Positions 24,691-38,580 of a stretch of 64,000 bases of DNA are shown here, one piece after another. The notes under the pieces were generated by a model, which saw only the letters and a list, made by a program, of their open reading frames with translations, searched no databases and had not been told where the DNA came from. This DNA comes from Kudoa neothunni (taxonomy: Eukaryota > Cnidaria). The stretch's first letter is position 1; every line of letters begins with the position of its first letter. Where the stretch lies: the NCBI GenBank assembly GCA_964304625.1, contig OZ199840.1:7626001-7690000 (forward strand). Direction: 5' to 3'. Position numbers and translations under genes: made by a program.

Positions 24691-25840
24691 GTTACAGGGG
24701 ATAAATATTTGTTGGTCGCTATACAATAGATTATAAAGGGTTTTCTTTCGATAACGTTCGTATAATTTTATTGAGCAAATCTCCTTCTAGAATTTTTTTT
24801 CTTTGTTTTTTGCTCCTACTGAATTTATTCTGAATATCCCTTCTATGTGTTCAAACTCAAAAGTGTTTCTGACTCAAAATTAGCGTCACTTCAATATTAT
24901 TTACCGTGCCGAAGGCCACCATTAAATATGTAAATATGCTTAATAGTCATATATTTGTTAGAAAAGAAAAAATCCCACGTTTTATTTACAAATCCGCTTT
25001 ATATAACAAACAAATCGAATAACATTTACTCCATTTTGACGAAATCAATCATTTAAGCGGTCGAACATCTCGAAACAACCAATTTCACGCATGCGCGAAA
25101 TTTATTAACTTTAAAAATATTTACCGGCATTCAATCAATCAAGCATAAAAATAAAACTAACACTATTTAATAATAAACCAAATAATTAAACTGATTAATT
25201 TTTAGTATCTTCTACTAAACGAAACAATTTGTAATTAATCCTAATCCATTTAATTCACTCTAAACAATATAATAATCTTAGCATTTAATCGTAGCAGTGA
25301 GTCAACGACGTGTATTGGCTAGTCGATGTTAGTTTTGTTGAATCGAATTTGCTGTTGTATTCAAGCTATTGATAGTTCACATGAATGATTTTCGGTGTGA
25401 ACATTTGTATTATTATTGCATAGGATATGAAATGTTGCTATGGTTGCTTAACTTATTTGTGCCAAACGTATTCGGATATTTCGATACCTGGTTATGTTCT
25501 GTTTATAGCAGATTTTGATTTGATGGTGTCGACCTATTCTGTTGTGGATACTTTTCTTCGATGGGATAGGTTTTTTTGAGTGGTGGAGATTGTTTGGCCA
25601 ATCGAAAACTCCTCTATTAGGAAGAGGATTATTGTAGTGAAACACCTTCACCGCTGGTCGTTGGTTGTGTATTAGTGTTCACTGCATTAGTTTGTAGTTA
25701 ATTATTGTTTTTAAAGTGTGTGATTTTTTGGTGGGAATATAAGTTAGCTTGATTGATTGTTGGTTCGAGCTTTTAATAGTGGGCATCATTGCAAGTATTA
25801 GTGGCAGCTTTAATTTAGTCTGCGCTTCCATTTATTTGCG
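24691..25840. other. Intergenic stretch before the BET gene
   Basis: AT-rich up to about 25300, then composition shifts toward a T/G-rich, intron-like or promoter-like character. No exon is recognised. Confidence 0.4.
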
Positions 25841-26339
25841 TTGGTTAATCGTGTATCTTCGGTTCCCGAATCTGTAAACTGAAGCTGAGCGTACAAGCGG
25901 AGTGTTTAAAGGTATGTACTGTGGCTGGACAGGGCGAACTAGATGGGGTACTGCGTGTGTGGTGTATTCGGTCGCCAGTATTGTTTATTTTGCTGTCACA
26001 TGAGTACATTATATGTCGTGATGTCACTGCACTCGATATTAGTTTGTTGTAGTGGTTATTTTTACATAAACAATTGTTATCTGAATTTGTTAGTGTTTTG
26101 AAACACCAACTGAGTGGTGGTTTCGGGGTTTACCTCATTAATATCGACTCATTTGTGTGCTATTATCTCGGTTGATTAAGATAGATGGTTTTTGGGGGTG
26201 CTCATGTGTTATTTATTAGTAGAATTGTCTCGCGAATACACCTTCATGTAGCTATCATAGTTTTGTTCTCTCTTTAATACGCCATATTGGCAATATCAAT
26301 GTCGTTGCGACGTATTAACTTATGCACTGATTTTAAGTT
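25841..26339 (+). promoter_or_regulatory. BET gene 5' UTR with likely leader intron
   Basis: A GC-richer segment ending GGAGTGTTTAAAG is followed by GTATGT at 25915, a good splice donor. TTTTAAG just before the start codon (ending about 26337) is a matching acceptor, so a non-coding first exon and a ~420-nt leader intron are likely. The transcription start is not visible. Confidence 0.45.
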
Positions 26340-29300
26340 ATGGGAAAATCTAAGGACAATCTTGGTATATCCAATAATGAGAATATTGATATCAAGAATC
26401 GCCACAAGCGTAGTTCTGTGAATGGTGAACGAAAAACCGAGCCAGAATATGTGGAAATGGAGTCATCATTGGATGACGCCAACAATAACACGGCCACCGA
26501 ACTGCTAAACACATCCAGAGATGATGAAAATAATGAGGAAGCCAATGAGTTATCCCATAACAACGAATCCAGCATCAATGATGATAATAACACTCAACAA
26601 ACATCATTTGCCGATGTTTCCACAAATTCTGCTATTGTTAGTAATCACAAACGTTCCAATCAACTTGAATACATTCAACGTATCGTACTGAGAGCACTAT
26701 GGAAACACCCTCAATCCTGGCCTTTCAGGGTGCCTGTGGATCCTGTTAAGGATAATGCTCAAGTAATACGTTAATATGTTGTTTTTGTTTCAGATAATTA
26801 ATCGTCACTATTTGGAATGCTGTGTGTCTTCCATCTAATCTATCTATTCATTTAGGATTATTACACTATAATCAAAAATCCAATGGATTTGGGCACGATT
26901 CGTGGCAACCTTTTGAATGGTCGATACGAGAATGCCGAGGAATGTATCAAGGATTTTCGTCTTATCTTTGAAAACTGTTACACGTACAATTCCGAAGGAT
27001 TGGTACGATTGTCATTGTTAGGTTGCGTAACCGGCGGGCGGCTGCTGTTGCATCACCAATTTAGCTTTGTATCATGGTATCATGTATCCACATTCAACGA
27101 TAATTTGTATCATTGAAGGACACATGGGCGTGTTTGCATGCATATCAGTTTAAGTTCATCAACCTAATTAATGGCATTAGTAGTTAATCTTTAAAAAAAA
27201 TCTGCGTTGGTTTAATCTAGGATCATTTAAATGTAATTTATGTTTATTTTTTCACCAAAAGTTAGCTAAGCATTTATTTGTCCGTTAGTAGAGTGCTATA
27301 TTTTAGCATGTTTCAGCAAATGAAATTAATATCTCTTCTTGTAATTTGAATCAATTGTCGGCGCCACTTAAAATAGGATGATTATTAATTATTGCATTCG
27401 TTTAATTCTCTAATACCCTTTTAATTATTTGTTTTTTTACAATTATTGACGCCATAAATCCAGTGTATATGTTAAACGTAGTCATGATTCCTAATTATGT
27501 ATTTTTTTTATCGAAAAGAATCATTAAGGTGGAAACTACACCTTTGACGTTTATTGGAGAAATTTATTGTCAATTAATCGCTATGACAACCACATTAAAT
27601 TTGAGCGTAAGAATTTTTATATTACTTTGGGTTGTTTTTAATGAGCTGATCTTAAAAGCGATAAAATTTTATTATTGTCGTCTAAATTTATCAAAGTAGA
27701 TATTAATGCACTGATTTGGTTTATTTAATCAGTTAACCACCACGATAATTAATCTATAGAATTATTCTATAGGTTTCTAGGAAATTTAACCCTTCGTGGT
27801 TGGTTGTTCCATTTCACAGAATACAATCTGTGATAATTTTTCTCATTTGCAATATTATTAACTGCATTGTATCAAAATAGTTAAGTTCTCTGTTATAGTA
27901 CTTTTTATTTAGAGGGGAAGTTTAAATTTGCATTTATTTTTAGGCTGACTAGAATTTCGTATTTAATCTGTTACCATAGTTACGTATAGCTTATTCATTG
28001 GTCGTTATAATTATTTATTGCCCAATTGCATTCTCAATTATACGAGTGATTTGTTAATTTATTTTGACGTAATGATGCATTGTTCAATGTTATAATAGTT
28101 TTTTGTTGGTGAAGTTAACGTAGGTTGGTTTGAGCCGATGTTATTTAATGATCTTAACTCCGTAAAGCAACACGCCATAAATATTTAAACTTAGATACGG
28201 ATTACAACATGCAATGTGTGATGCAATAGCAATCGTTCCTGTGCGCGTGGTGACCTATAATATAATTTTTAATGTAAAATTTTATATTCAAGATGATCAG
28301 AGGTATGTGTGAATGTGTCGAAGCGTGTTTTAACGAGAAAATAAAAAATATGCCACCGTTATCAGCCAATTCGGACAATGGTGAGAAAGACATCGTTCAC
28401 AATGAATCTAGGTGACATTTTGATTGAGCGGAATTTGACTAAATTATAATTGCAGTAAAAATGGAAATGTTGGTTCGAAAAAACGACATAAGGACAGTGG
28501 CAGTGTTAAAACACCGTCCAAAGTATGCGGTTCTATGTGTGTACCATTGTTATGGAGTGTGTTGGTAGAAAAAAAAAATTACACCCAACCTGCACGAATT
28601 CATCATCAACTAAGTCGAGCACCTCTCAAAAAAGTGACCTATCCGTAGGTTGGACACCCGAGAAAAAAGCCGCTAATGTCGATCACACACCTCGTCGTGA
28701 CGCGCGCAAATGCACCATGTAGATATTTTTCAATATTATTTTTCAGTCAATAGCAGCCATATCTAATTATAGTTTAATCGAGATATAACTTTGAGTGTAT
28801 TCTTTTGCACTATTATAAATTGCTACAATCTGTAGTGTTAATGGATCGAAATCACACACACCCTCACACAATCGTCATCTTTCATTCAATTTTTTTGCGC
28901 ATACTTCGAACATTCCAAATGCATCCACTTCAGCTGCCCTAAAATACTGTCTCTCTATTGTAAGAGAGCTCTTTACCAAGAAACATGCAGATTATGCATG
29001 GCCGTTCTATGATCCGGTCGATAGTCAATCGCTTCAGTTGCTCGATTACGACAACATTATACATTATCCTATGGACTTGAATTCTATATGTAAAAATCTC
29101 GAAGTTGGGAAGTATTTGACTGCATTCGAATGCATTACCGATTTGAGACGTATGGTCACCAACAGCTGTCGTTACAATCCACCAGATCATATTGTCAGTC
29201 AGGCCGGGCAACGTCTTATTGTGGCTATAGAATTGCTCATAGCGAAGGCGCCACCCGATGTGTACGATTTCTTGGTGGTTGCTCCCTGTTCTATTATCGT

Positions 29301-30762
29301 GCCAAAAATCGATGCCTTGCCGGAAGCCGTCACAGCTGCGGTTTCTATGTGCAAACAAACTCAGAGTATTAAACTTTAAAGTCTTTATTAAATTTTAATT
29401 TACGTTGCCGTAGGTGCTACCAGCCAAACGAGGTCTTCCAGCATTTCCAAAACAAAAAAATCCAAAAAAGAACAATCATACATCTCCGATGAAGACTATG
29501 ATGATGATTTTGTCGATCCAATAACATCAAAAGCTCAACATGGAGGTGGATTCGTCAGTGTGGAGATGAATCATGCGGAACCCATGACCTATGAAGAGAA
29601 ACGCAAGCTGTCACTGGAGATCAATCGAATGCCCACCGAAAAGTTGGGTGATATCATTGCATTTTTGTCCGACTTGGAATCCGATATTTTTAAAGAGAAA
29701 AATCAATCTGAAGTTGAAATCGACTTCGATAATATGAAACCAGAAACACTCAGATCGCTGGAAAAATATGTCAAATACCTTAACAAACCCCAAAAATCTC
29801 GCAAGAAAAAACCCACAGCCTCGAGCATTTCCTCTAGCTCCACCCAATATAGTGACAACAAAATGAGAACCACAACTAATACCAGTTCCAAGTTACCACC
29901 ATCCCCTATCACCAACATATCAAATCCTCTCACGTCAACACTAAAAAAACCATCAAATTTTTCCTCCACTGGAGGAAAGTTTAAAGTCGTGTCTTCACTC
30001 CCTTTGAGCGAAGAAAGCGACTGTTCCGATGACGAAAATGGTGAAACAACAAATATCTCCAAAAAACCATTGTCAGCTTTATCCAAACCCACATCAACCC
30101 ATTCTTCTACTATGGTCAATACATCTTCTATTCCTAATGTCCACTCAAATATTTCCATCCCAAAATCTTCGTCCAATAATCCGAGCAATGTAGTTTCTTC
30201 TAACAAGTTATCAGTTCCCACACCCAATACCGCCTCTAAACATGTTGCAAATAAACTTACGTTCGATACGGTTGATCTTTCACTCCTGCCGTCATCCATG
30301 CTAGATACTTCAAAAAAAACCGACTTTTCATCTGTCGACCTCATTAACGAAGCGAAAGCTTCAGTCAAACAACAAAAGTTAGCCAATTTGAACTCCACTG
30401 TCACTCACACCACTGCCGCCTCTTCTACAACTAGCAGTGAAAACGACAGCATCATCAAAAGTCAACAGTATACTCCGGTGACCTTTTCAAATTCTTCCGG
30501 TGAATCTCCGTCCGTAAATGGTCGATTCAGCAATAGACACACTTTATCTGTCCTAACGTCGTCCAATTCAACCGGAGTCGATACATCAAGCAATAAACCT
30601 GAATTACGAGGTGATACCAATGCTCCACGAGCACCCACCACTATCGAAGAGAGAGAACGTATGAAACAAGAAGAACGTCAACGACGTCTTGCTGTTGCGT
30701 CTACCACGCATTCTAACAAAATCAGTGGCGACATGATTCCTTCCTTTGATGAAAAATTGTAA
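26340..30762 (+). CDS. BET family double-bromodomain protein (BRD2/3/4, fs(1)h-like)
   Basis: Exons 26340-26762, 26856-27002, 28293-28411, 28456-28522, about 28615-28696, 28934-29365 and 29414-30762 join in frame to roughly 872 residues; the fifth exon's limits are the least certain. BET proteins bind acetylated histone tails and recruit transcription machinery. Bromodomain 1 spans exons 1-3: [37 protein letters not shown] with the acetyl-lysine-binding Asn. Bromodomain 2 is in exon 6: [38 protein letters not shown], also with Asn. The NET domain follows ([17 protein letters not shown], then [19 protein letters not shown]). A long Ser/Thr-rich linker ends in a basic helix ([12 protein letters not shown]) and a C-terminal motif [13 protein letters not shown] resembling the BRD2/short-isoform end. 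Five of the six introns are about 44-240 nt; one is 1.29 kb. An AATAAA signal lies at 30864-30869. Confidence 0.95.
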
Positions 30763-30863
30763 ATTTTTAGCTGAAACAACATTATTCTGTTTGTGTTCAT
30801 TTGTTTTATTTTTTGTGTTTAAATTATTTTTTTTTATTTTCTGTTTCGTGATATTGTCAATCA

Positions 30864-30869
30864 AATAAA
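30864..30869 (+). terminator. Polyadenylation signal of the BET gene
   Basis: AATAAA lies 102 nt after the stop codon, in a T-rich 3' UTR and followed by a T-rich stretch. It is the first canonical hexamer downstream of the stop. Confidence 0.65.
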
Positions 30870-30921
30870 TACGAATATTTCTCTCTTTATAACATATGAA
30901 TTTTATTTATGTTTATATCTT

Positions 30922-31348
30922 AACTAGCGCAAACTCTGGCTCATGCTCAGAGTTCTTGCCCAATGTTTTTACGTAACAAATTTTTTTTTGTAATTCGTAA
31001 CATTTATTTAACTCATTGGGCGCATGAACCTTGTTTAATATTTCCAAACACGAATAGACACTGCTGAGCGTTTGAATTTCCTATTTAGAGCTCCTAAAAT
31101 ATCGATTTTCTCCTTGTTGTTTGCAGTAACCTCTAAATCATACCTCTTACATCACGTGAAAATGTTTTTAGTCATTTTGCAAGATGCAAACCTTTTATAA
31201 TTTTTTACGTATTTTTCTGTGTTAAAATAAAATTTTATCTTTCCATATGTGTGCTCAAATGTAGCGATATGTCTCTCCATCAAAAATGAAAAATGCGTAC
31301 ACATTGACACACACACGGATTACCGGTTTGCTTTATATAGTAGATGGA
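30922..31348 (+). repeat. Interspersed repeat family R, copy 3 (short)
   Basis: It starts ACTAGCGCAAACTCTGG and ends near CACACACGGATTACCGG with TTTATATAGTAGATGG, the same head and tail as copy 1, but the interior is much shorter (about 430 bp). It sits immediately after the BET 3' UTR. Confidence 0.55.
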
Positions 31349-34132
31349 AAAATTATGCTTTTTGAAAACAGCTATTCTGCATATTCTCTTTTTGGAATAA
31401 ATTAGTAATGATTGTTCTTATAGTCAAATATTTTTTTAAAGTTATGTTTTAAATTACATCTAAATAAATATAAAATTTTGATTGTTGTATTATTAGGTGT
31501 GTGTGCGCATTAGTACAGTACTTGCAATATAAGTAAAAACTAACATTGATCTACACCATTGATTCCAAGAGAATTTAGCACAAATAACTTACAGTTAAAC
31601 AAAATAATAGAAACTTGAAACTCATAAATTCTTTGGAATGTATAATTATAGCGATATTCTCGAAACAATATTATCTATTTATTCTATCTATATGAGATAG
31701 AGACTGGTGATTCTCATCCCATAGAAATAAATTTCAGTTAACCAAACCGTTATCAATATATAAAGTGGAGGAATCAAAATATAACTTAAATTTTCATTCA
31801 GATAACGCCATTTCAGGATAATCGGGAATTCAGTGTATTCAATGAAATTGCGCATGCTCTGCGTACAATATATTGGTTTCTTTGTGTAAAATACACGTTC
31901 ATTTTTCACAAAGTACAAAGTAATTAGTAAAATTTAATTAGAAATTATTTTTTTAGTTTTTGAATTTTTTCAGTTAATTTTAGAGTTAAAACAAAAATTT
32001 TAATTTACTATTTCTCAATTAATTGTCATGAGGATTTATTTTTTTTAATTAAATATGGTATTCAATATTAAGAATCCGTTTTAAACATGTTTAAAAAAAT
32101 AAATATTTGGTTCATAGTATTTTACATTCCTTAATTACGAATTTATATCGAAATCAAAAATCGTAGACATTTCAGTATTATTTTTAATTCCCATTGTTAA
32201 TACTAATTAAATTTTAGTTGAAGGTTTTGTTACTTAAGTTTAATTCTATAATAATTTTCTATTATGTATAACATAACATACTAAAGAGTTTATTTTTCGG
32301 ACTGCATAAATGTGAGTGACATATAAGGAGGATAACATCAATATAAATACGAGCATACGCGATAGATTTCCATGTATTAGCCACTAAGCATATCTTTTTG
32401 CACAATAAAAAATATTAATTTCATAAATATTTATATAACTAACTAATGAAATTCTCGCTATAGAAGGATTTCAGATTAATAATGCTTTCAGTATATAGAT
32501 TAGGTTGTAAATACCTTAAAGTTTTAATAGTTAATTTGAAGATACAGTGCAATTTGTAAACATACTCGTTCCATGGAAATATTTCGTTAATAATTTTATT
32601 AAGTAAAAGTAATTAAAAATAAACAATTTTTCATATAGAAATATGCTATATTACTAATAAAACAATAATATATCATTTAAGTCAATATAATATTTATGAG
32701 ATAAATATATCTTAAGTCATGATTGAGAAACACTGGTATATAGAGATGGAATAAGCTTAAATAACAAATTTCGTTACAAGAGAAGAACGAATAAATTATT
32801 TAGACTGTTGAAATTTTCGCGAGGGATTCATGATGTTTAGAAAGATCAAAATGTTAACATTTTTTAAACTTTAGGTTCTCCATCAAATTAAATTGAGTTT
32901 AAGTAATCTCTACCTGCAACAACCTGAACTTTTGGGCCATTTCAATATAGTTGTGTTTTGCCATTATAATCAGTTAGCCACAAGACAAGGCGTTCAAACT
33001 GGCTACATATCACTTAGAAAATCGTTGCTTTAGCCCCCAATGGAATTAAAAAAAATTATTGTTTATTCTGAAGTCTCTATGTAAACAAGATTCTTAGATT
33101 AAACTTCACAACGTCGTTTCACGTAGCTTAAAAACCAGTGCAATGCCGAATATTTCAGCTAATAATAATTTATTGAAAAAATAGCAGAAAAGCTGTCCGA
33201 ATTGTCACCTTAGTTCGTATGAAACCAATGAAAAGAACTCTAGAGATTTTAGATATAAAGTTATTTTAAACATATTAGAAAGAAAATTATGTCTAACTTA
33301 ATCGAATACGATATTGTATTTTTATGAGATTTAAATCATAAAAATGCATGATTAGATGATGTACCATAAGGTTTAATTTTAGGTCTTAAATCATTAAAAA
33401 ATATTTTTAAAATTGGTTACAAAAAACATCAAATTTACGATTTTTAATAAATAAATTATAAATACTTATTTTTCTTTATGTATGAAACAATTTTTGAGTA
33501 TCTATTGGCTCTTCAAAATTTAATCCCTTGGGTTTAGCTTTAATTGTGGTTAATTATTTTGAGACAACTTTTATGGTATTATTAATTAGTATTAAAATGA
33601 TTTTCACGCCCGTACACATGACGATTAGGATTCTATTTTAATCAATCAAAATGTATTCTTTTTAATTTTGTTAATACATGATTAGAATCATAATTTTTAA
33701 TATTATATTTGGTGTAATTCCTTGTGTTGTTTATAAGATCAAAGTAAAGGTAACATTGTGAAGAATAAATAAATATTTATCTTGGTCATAATATGAATAT
33801 ACACATAATTCCTCCTAGGAAATAATTACACCAGGTTACTGCTTTTATCAAATGTGACAACAATCAGCAAACTAATTTGATCAACAAATAATTATTATTT
33901 GTTTAAAATGAACACAAACATGATGTTCTTGAAACTAATCTAAATTATTTTAAAAATTAATTGAGTTTTTTATTAGATACATCAAAGTATAATTAACTGT
34001 TAACTTGTAGTGTAGCTTGAGAAATATTAACAGCCTAGTATCGGTTCTAAATAACATTCAGTATTTTTATTAAGTACCTGCATAATTTTACACAAAGGCG
34101 TTATACATTGAAATAATACAAATTTAAAAATA
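31349..34132. other. AT-rich intergenic stretch
   Basis: About 2.8 kb with composition well above 70% AT and no recognised exon or element. A short fragment ending GGATAATCGGGAATTCAGTG at about 31817-31836 resembles a Tigger-type end without a partner. Confidence 0.5.
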
Positions 34133-35962
34133 ATGGCTTCACAAATCGCTTTAATAAGGGATAAGTAAATAAATCTTTAACGGTTCTTTCAAGAAAAATT
34201 TTATTAGATCATTTCGTTGTGTGATATACGCAGGAATTCTTGGAATTGGATCGTCAATACCATTAAATGTTTTTCTCATAACCAATGATGTAATTTTTGA
34301 TACTCATTATCATTTCACTAAATTTTTTCCCGTTTTATTAGCATTATTTAAAGAATTATGAAGAGTATTTTACTTTTGGAGGAACAACTCATTTTATCTT
34401 TCTTTGTTGTTGCGGCATTTCCTTGTTTTTGGGATATTTTGTCAACGCATTCTACTTATACAAGTAGTCTAATCTATTTTAATTTTAAACAATTATTTAT
34501 AAATAGGTTTAACCGAATTAATAGAGTATATGTTTATTTGAGTCTAATATTGGTATTATTGTGCGTCGTATTGATATATCATTCAATTTATATAAGTAAA
34601 TTAATTTTTTATAGTATCAGTTGTCTATGTATATATATATAAATGAAAAAAACGCATAGATATGAGGACCTCTATTATTTTGTCAATGGTTTTTATCCCA
34701 GCAATAATCTGTAATCTTTCTCTGTCAATTTGAAAGTTATTTTGACATTTAATAGTTATAGCGGCTATATTACAAGGAACGTTATTTGGTATGCTTTCGT
34801 TATTTCCAAAATATTATCTGGCATCATTTTTATTTGGGCGAGTACATTGATTTATTTTTATACAAGATAAATGAAACTTTAGTCTCTCTTCGGTTTCTTC
34901 GTTGGAATAATAAAGTTGATTTTAGAAGCGTGTAATTTTTATGTGAGCAATGCAGTGTTTGAGGTGTTTTTCTATTTATACAGGCGAGGTTTCATCCTTT
35001 GTGAAAATAATTTTATACAAATGTCTATTTACTATTTCCATTACAATGTCGATTTTATTCTTTCATTTTTTCACAAAAAACGTAATTCTTCCATCAAATT
35101 TTACCTTGTCATTGTCACCTTCTATTCAGAATTATTATATCTACATAATGAGCTTTTCACAACCTATAGTATAATATCAAAACCTAGATATATGTTAAAT
35201 CCTATTTTCGAAGTCATTTTACAGACGTTCATTTGGCCTAATTACTGAAATAAAAATATACGCAAGAATAATAAAAAAGGTATAATTTTTAAATTGGAGA
35301 ATTTTTAAAAAAATTTAAAAGGTGTACATACCATTCACCACTGTTTTTCTCTGTTATTTTTCCACATTTGCCGTATATCCGGTTTTACCATCAAACATAA
35401 AGTCAAATTCACCAAAAGATGCATGGGGTCGCTAATATATTGTTTATTTTATACATTGGGATACAATTTAGATCACTATTTCAAAATAATTAATACTTAT
35501 ATTTGTTTCGGTTTTGGCGAATGTTTTGGTCGGGTGCTAGCAATCTACAGCTCTACGGTTAGTTATGTCAATTGTGAATCGCTTCTTTATATCATTTAAT
35601 CATTTAAGCTGGAAGGTGATTCTTATGCGTTGCCTATTTTAGCCTTTATGAGAGTTATTCTGATATTATTACTGTTACTGTGTAATAAAACACATGGTGT
35701 GGCTGAAGTTTTTCCCAATGCACTTGATACCGACATTTTCCCCATCGTACTTATGCTATTGTTTTCATTCACAAATGGCTTATATACAAATTGTTCATTT
35801 TTGTCTGCAATAAAGTATTTTCGTAAAATTTAAAGTATATTAAATAGTGAAAATAGGTTATCATCGTTGGATAAAGTTGAATTATGCCTCACTCTAGCAT
35901 CGTTAGTAATGGGCTTTTCAATCATGACTGGTTCATTCGTTTCATATTTGTTCTTTATCTAG
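34133..35962 (+). CDS. Equilibrative nucleoside transporter (ENT/SLC29 family)
   Basis: Exons recovered by hand: 34133-34164, 34208-34289, 34342-34463, 34507-34613, 34660-34710, 34756-34842, then one or two unresolved exons within 34843-35179, then about 35212-35279, 35322-35427, 35472-35557, 35609-35814 and 35857-35962. Introns are 42-52 nt GT-AG. ENT proteins carry nucleosides across the plasma or organelle membrane through 11 helices. Diagnostic stretches: RDKSFRCVIYAGILGIGSS with IPLN in helix 1 (family GIGxxxPWN, here PLN); AAILQGTLFGMLSLFPKYY in helix 4 (family QxSxFGLAxxFPxxY); FGFGECFGRVLA (family NxxDxxGR); LPILAFMRVILILLLLLCN and FSFTNG in helices 9-10; a final hydrophobic helix. 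Substrate preference cannot be predicted. The 34843-35224 part needs transcript data. Confidence 0.87.
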
Positions 35963-36349
35963 TAGATTATGGCTCGATTAATAGTTTAGCTATATTTATT
36001 AACATAGCAAACTTGTATTAATTGTTGATTTTCAATTGTTATAAAATTTTCTATTTTTTGAGTTAAAATTATGATCATTCTTCAGCAAATGTAAAGGGGA
36101 GTTCCTGCGATAAAAATAAATAACATTGCGCATGCCTATATGCAATATAGGATTAAAAATTTCGGTGCCAACTGAAAATGAATTCATCTTAAGATTATCT
36201 TAATTCTAAATTCACTAATCATAATTGTTAAAAGTATTAGTACATTCCGAAAAATTTTACAGCATATATATCAAAAAAAATCACTCTTCTACAACATTTA
36301 ATGGATCATTAAAATAAATACAAAACAATAATTTGTGGAAGGATTCCGG
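35963..36349. other. ENT 3' flank
   Basis: T-rich sequence with possible AATAAA-like signals (about 36115). No other feature is seen. Confidence 0.4.
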
Positions 36350-36465
36350 ATATAAGATTTGTAACCAGAGCCAACATATGCGCGATCAGCAGCAGAGCGA
36401 TGCGGCACCACCGTCTTTTAAGACGACTCTTGAGATGCGACCACGCCTGGCTCATTCTTTAAAAT
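36350..36465 (+). repeat. tRNA-Lys-derived SINE, copy 3
   Basis: The plus strand shows GGATATAAGATTTGTAACC, a CATATGCGCGATCAGCAGCA segment and CCGTCTTTTAAGACG, which align with the minus strand of copy 2 including the CTTTTAA loop. The B box is degraded (GGCTCATTC). The GC content is far above the flanks. Confidence 0.55.
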
Positions 36466-38580
36466 TTGATACATAGACCGATACATTACATTTATACCTT
36501 AATGACTTTCATTTTTCGTCCATAACATCCTAAATTGTGTCATGTTACATGCTGTGCGCAAGACATATGCGTGCGTCTTCAATTATTCTGAAGTATACTG
36601 TGCTGAAATCTATTAATTTTAGCTAATTTAATCATAAGATAGTGTTTAATATTCTTACTTAATTTCAATACACCATTATAACCTAAATAAGTCGTATAAT
36701 TTAACAAAAAAGTAATTTGGTAGAAAAAAAATGCATATAACTCTTTGAGAAAGCATTTTAAAAACTTTTTTTATATAAAGTATAATTAAATACATTGTAT
36801 TTTAGTTTATAAATTTTTTTTTGAACGATTAAAAAATTATATAAAATGATATATTAAAGTTATTAAATTTATCATAACTATACAAATTCACTTTTACTAA
36901 ATTGTATAATTATTTAATCGGTTAAGTAGTATTATGTATAAAAAAAATAATTAAACACATTTGTTATATTTTATAATGAAATTAACGAAAATACAACAAT
37001 AATAAAAAAATGAGTAAATAACAAGTAATTAATATATAGTAATATACAATCATAAGATTTGTTAAGTATAAATTTTACTAATATATAAAAAATATTATTT
37101 TTTATTTCTAAGTTATTTTTTAATTTATAATTTATTATATCATGAAACCTAACGTTAAAGTAAATTGTTGCTACATAACACAATTTTTTATACATGCACC
37201 ATGAGATAGGTTCCTGATTGTATATATCCTGTATTTCAAACGTTGTAGATTTTATTCAACAATTATAAATACGAATACAATAAATAAATATTTAACAATA
37301 ATTAGTATACTAATAAATCAATTAATATAAAAAAAATACGACAAATTATTCGTCAAAGTAAATTGTTAGGTAGAATAATCAATTGTGATTTTTCGGATAT
37401 TGCATATATTTATTAGTACGCCATAATAAGTAACTCCAATAAAATATGATTAAAAATAAATGAATCAGATATAACGATGTTTTCGTATTTCACGCAAGCG
37501 CATATTATCGACTGATGGACTATAAGTCAACTATACTCAATTCTTTAAATATGTTGTGAATTATTGTTTAATGTTATCTATACAATGTCACAGAATTGAA
37601 ACTTTATACGTTTGCCATAACGACCTGTTGTTGGATTATATTGATAAAAAAATATTACTATGAGTACGCCATTTTCTATGTGAATCATTACAATATTCTA
37701 CAATTGTTGTCTACCATAATTCGATGGTTTAATTATTGACAATTAAATAATTTATTTATGAAAAATGTTAGGAAATTAGAAATTCACATCATACAAATTA
37801 GGTTTTTGTTGAAACGACGTCATTAAATGAACTCATAAGTTAATTTTTAATAACTATCAATTCATTTAAAAATAAAGATATTGCACATTTATGGAACGAT
37901 ATGTATAACTTCAAACACGCAAAAAGAACTACTTAACTAATCCGCGAATTAATTCATTTACAGATTAACAATCAATAAGTAGATTATAATTGTGTCGGTA
38001 TTCACACATTTGGTCGGTATTTATTCTAGTGATAATCACAGTTATTATTCATTATCATAGTATAATAGAATTAATTATTAATAATAGAACACTTGTTTGC
38101 TTTATAAATAAGTTTTTTTCGTTGGTAACATACAAAGCCCTTTCTATGCTATCCAAATATTTGTTTTATTCTGATGGAAGATCCCCAGAGTCTGACTGGG
38201 GGATTAAAAAATACCTGGCTAATGTAGATATGTGAAACAAATAACATTATTCGAGTACAAATTCCCTAATGTATAGGGGAAACCTAAATCCACCTATTTA
38301 TGTTATTGTTGAAAGTAAACTATTAAGTATAGCCTAGTTATTTTAATGGTGGCGGTGATTACCTCATCAGAATACACAAAACAGCCGCTCACCGAACAAA
38401 GTCCGATGTTGATATTTTAATCCCGTCGTCTTTGGCGGTCATAGCAATTTCGTGAAAAATGATTTTACATCATGTTTTTAAAAGTTTTTTTTAAATTAAT
38501 TAACAAGTTTGCAAAGAATAAATAAACTCTATAGAATAGTTAACAAAAAATTTGAAATATATTTCTTGAATTATGTTAAT
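36466..38580. other. AT-rich intergenic stretch
   Basis: More than 2 kb of very AT-rich sequence without recognised exons. The 81-codon frame at 37990-38235 has no motif. Confidence 0.5.

Noticed and set aside
29703-30404. 233-codon minus-strand open frame opposite the BET gene
   Set aside because: It is the mirror of the Ser/Thr-rich last BET exon; the plus-strand frame has the NET domain and C-terminal motif, so the minus frame is a shadow.
31725-31840. Possible Tigger MITE ending GGATAATCGGGAATTCAGTG
   Set aside because: No matching inverted repeat at a reasonable distance was found.
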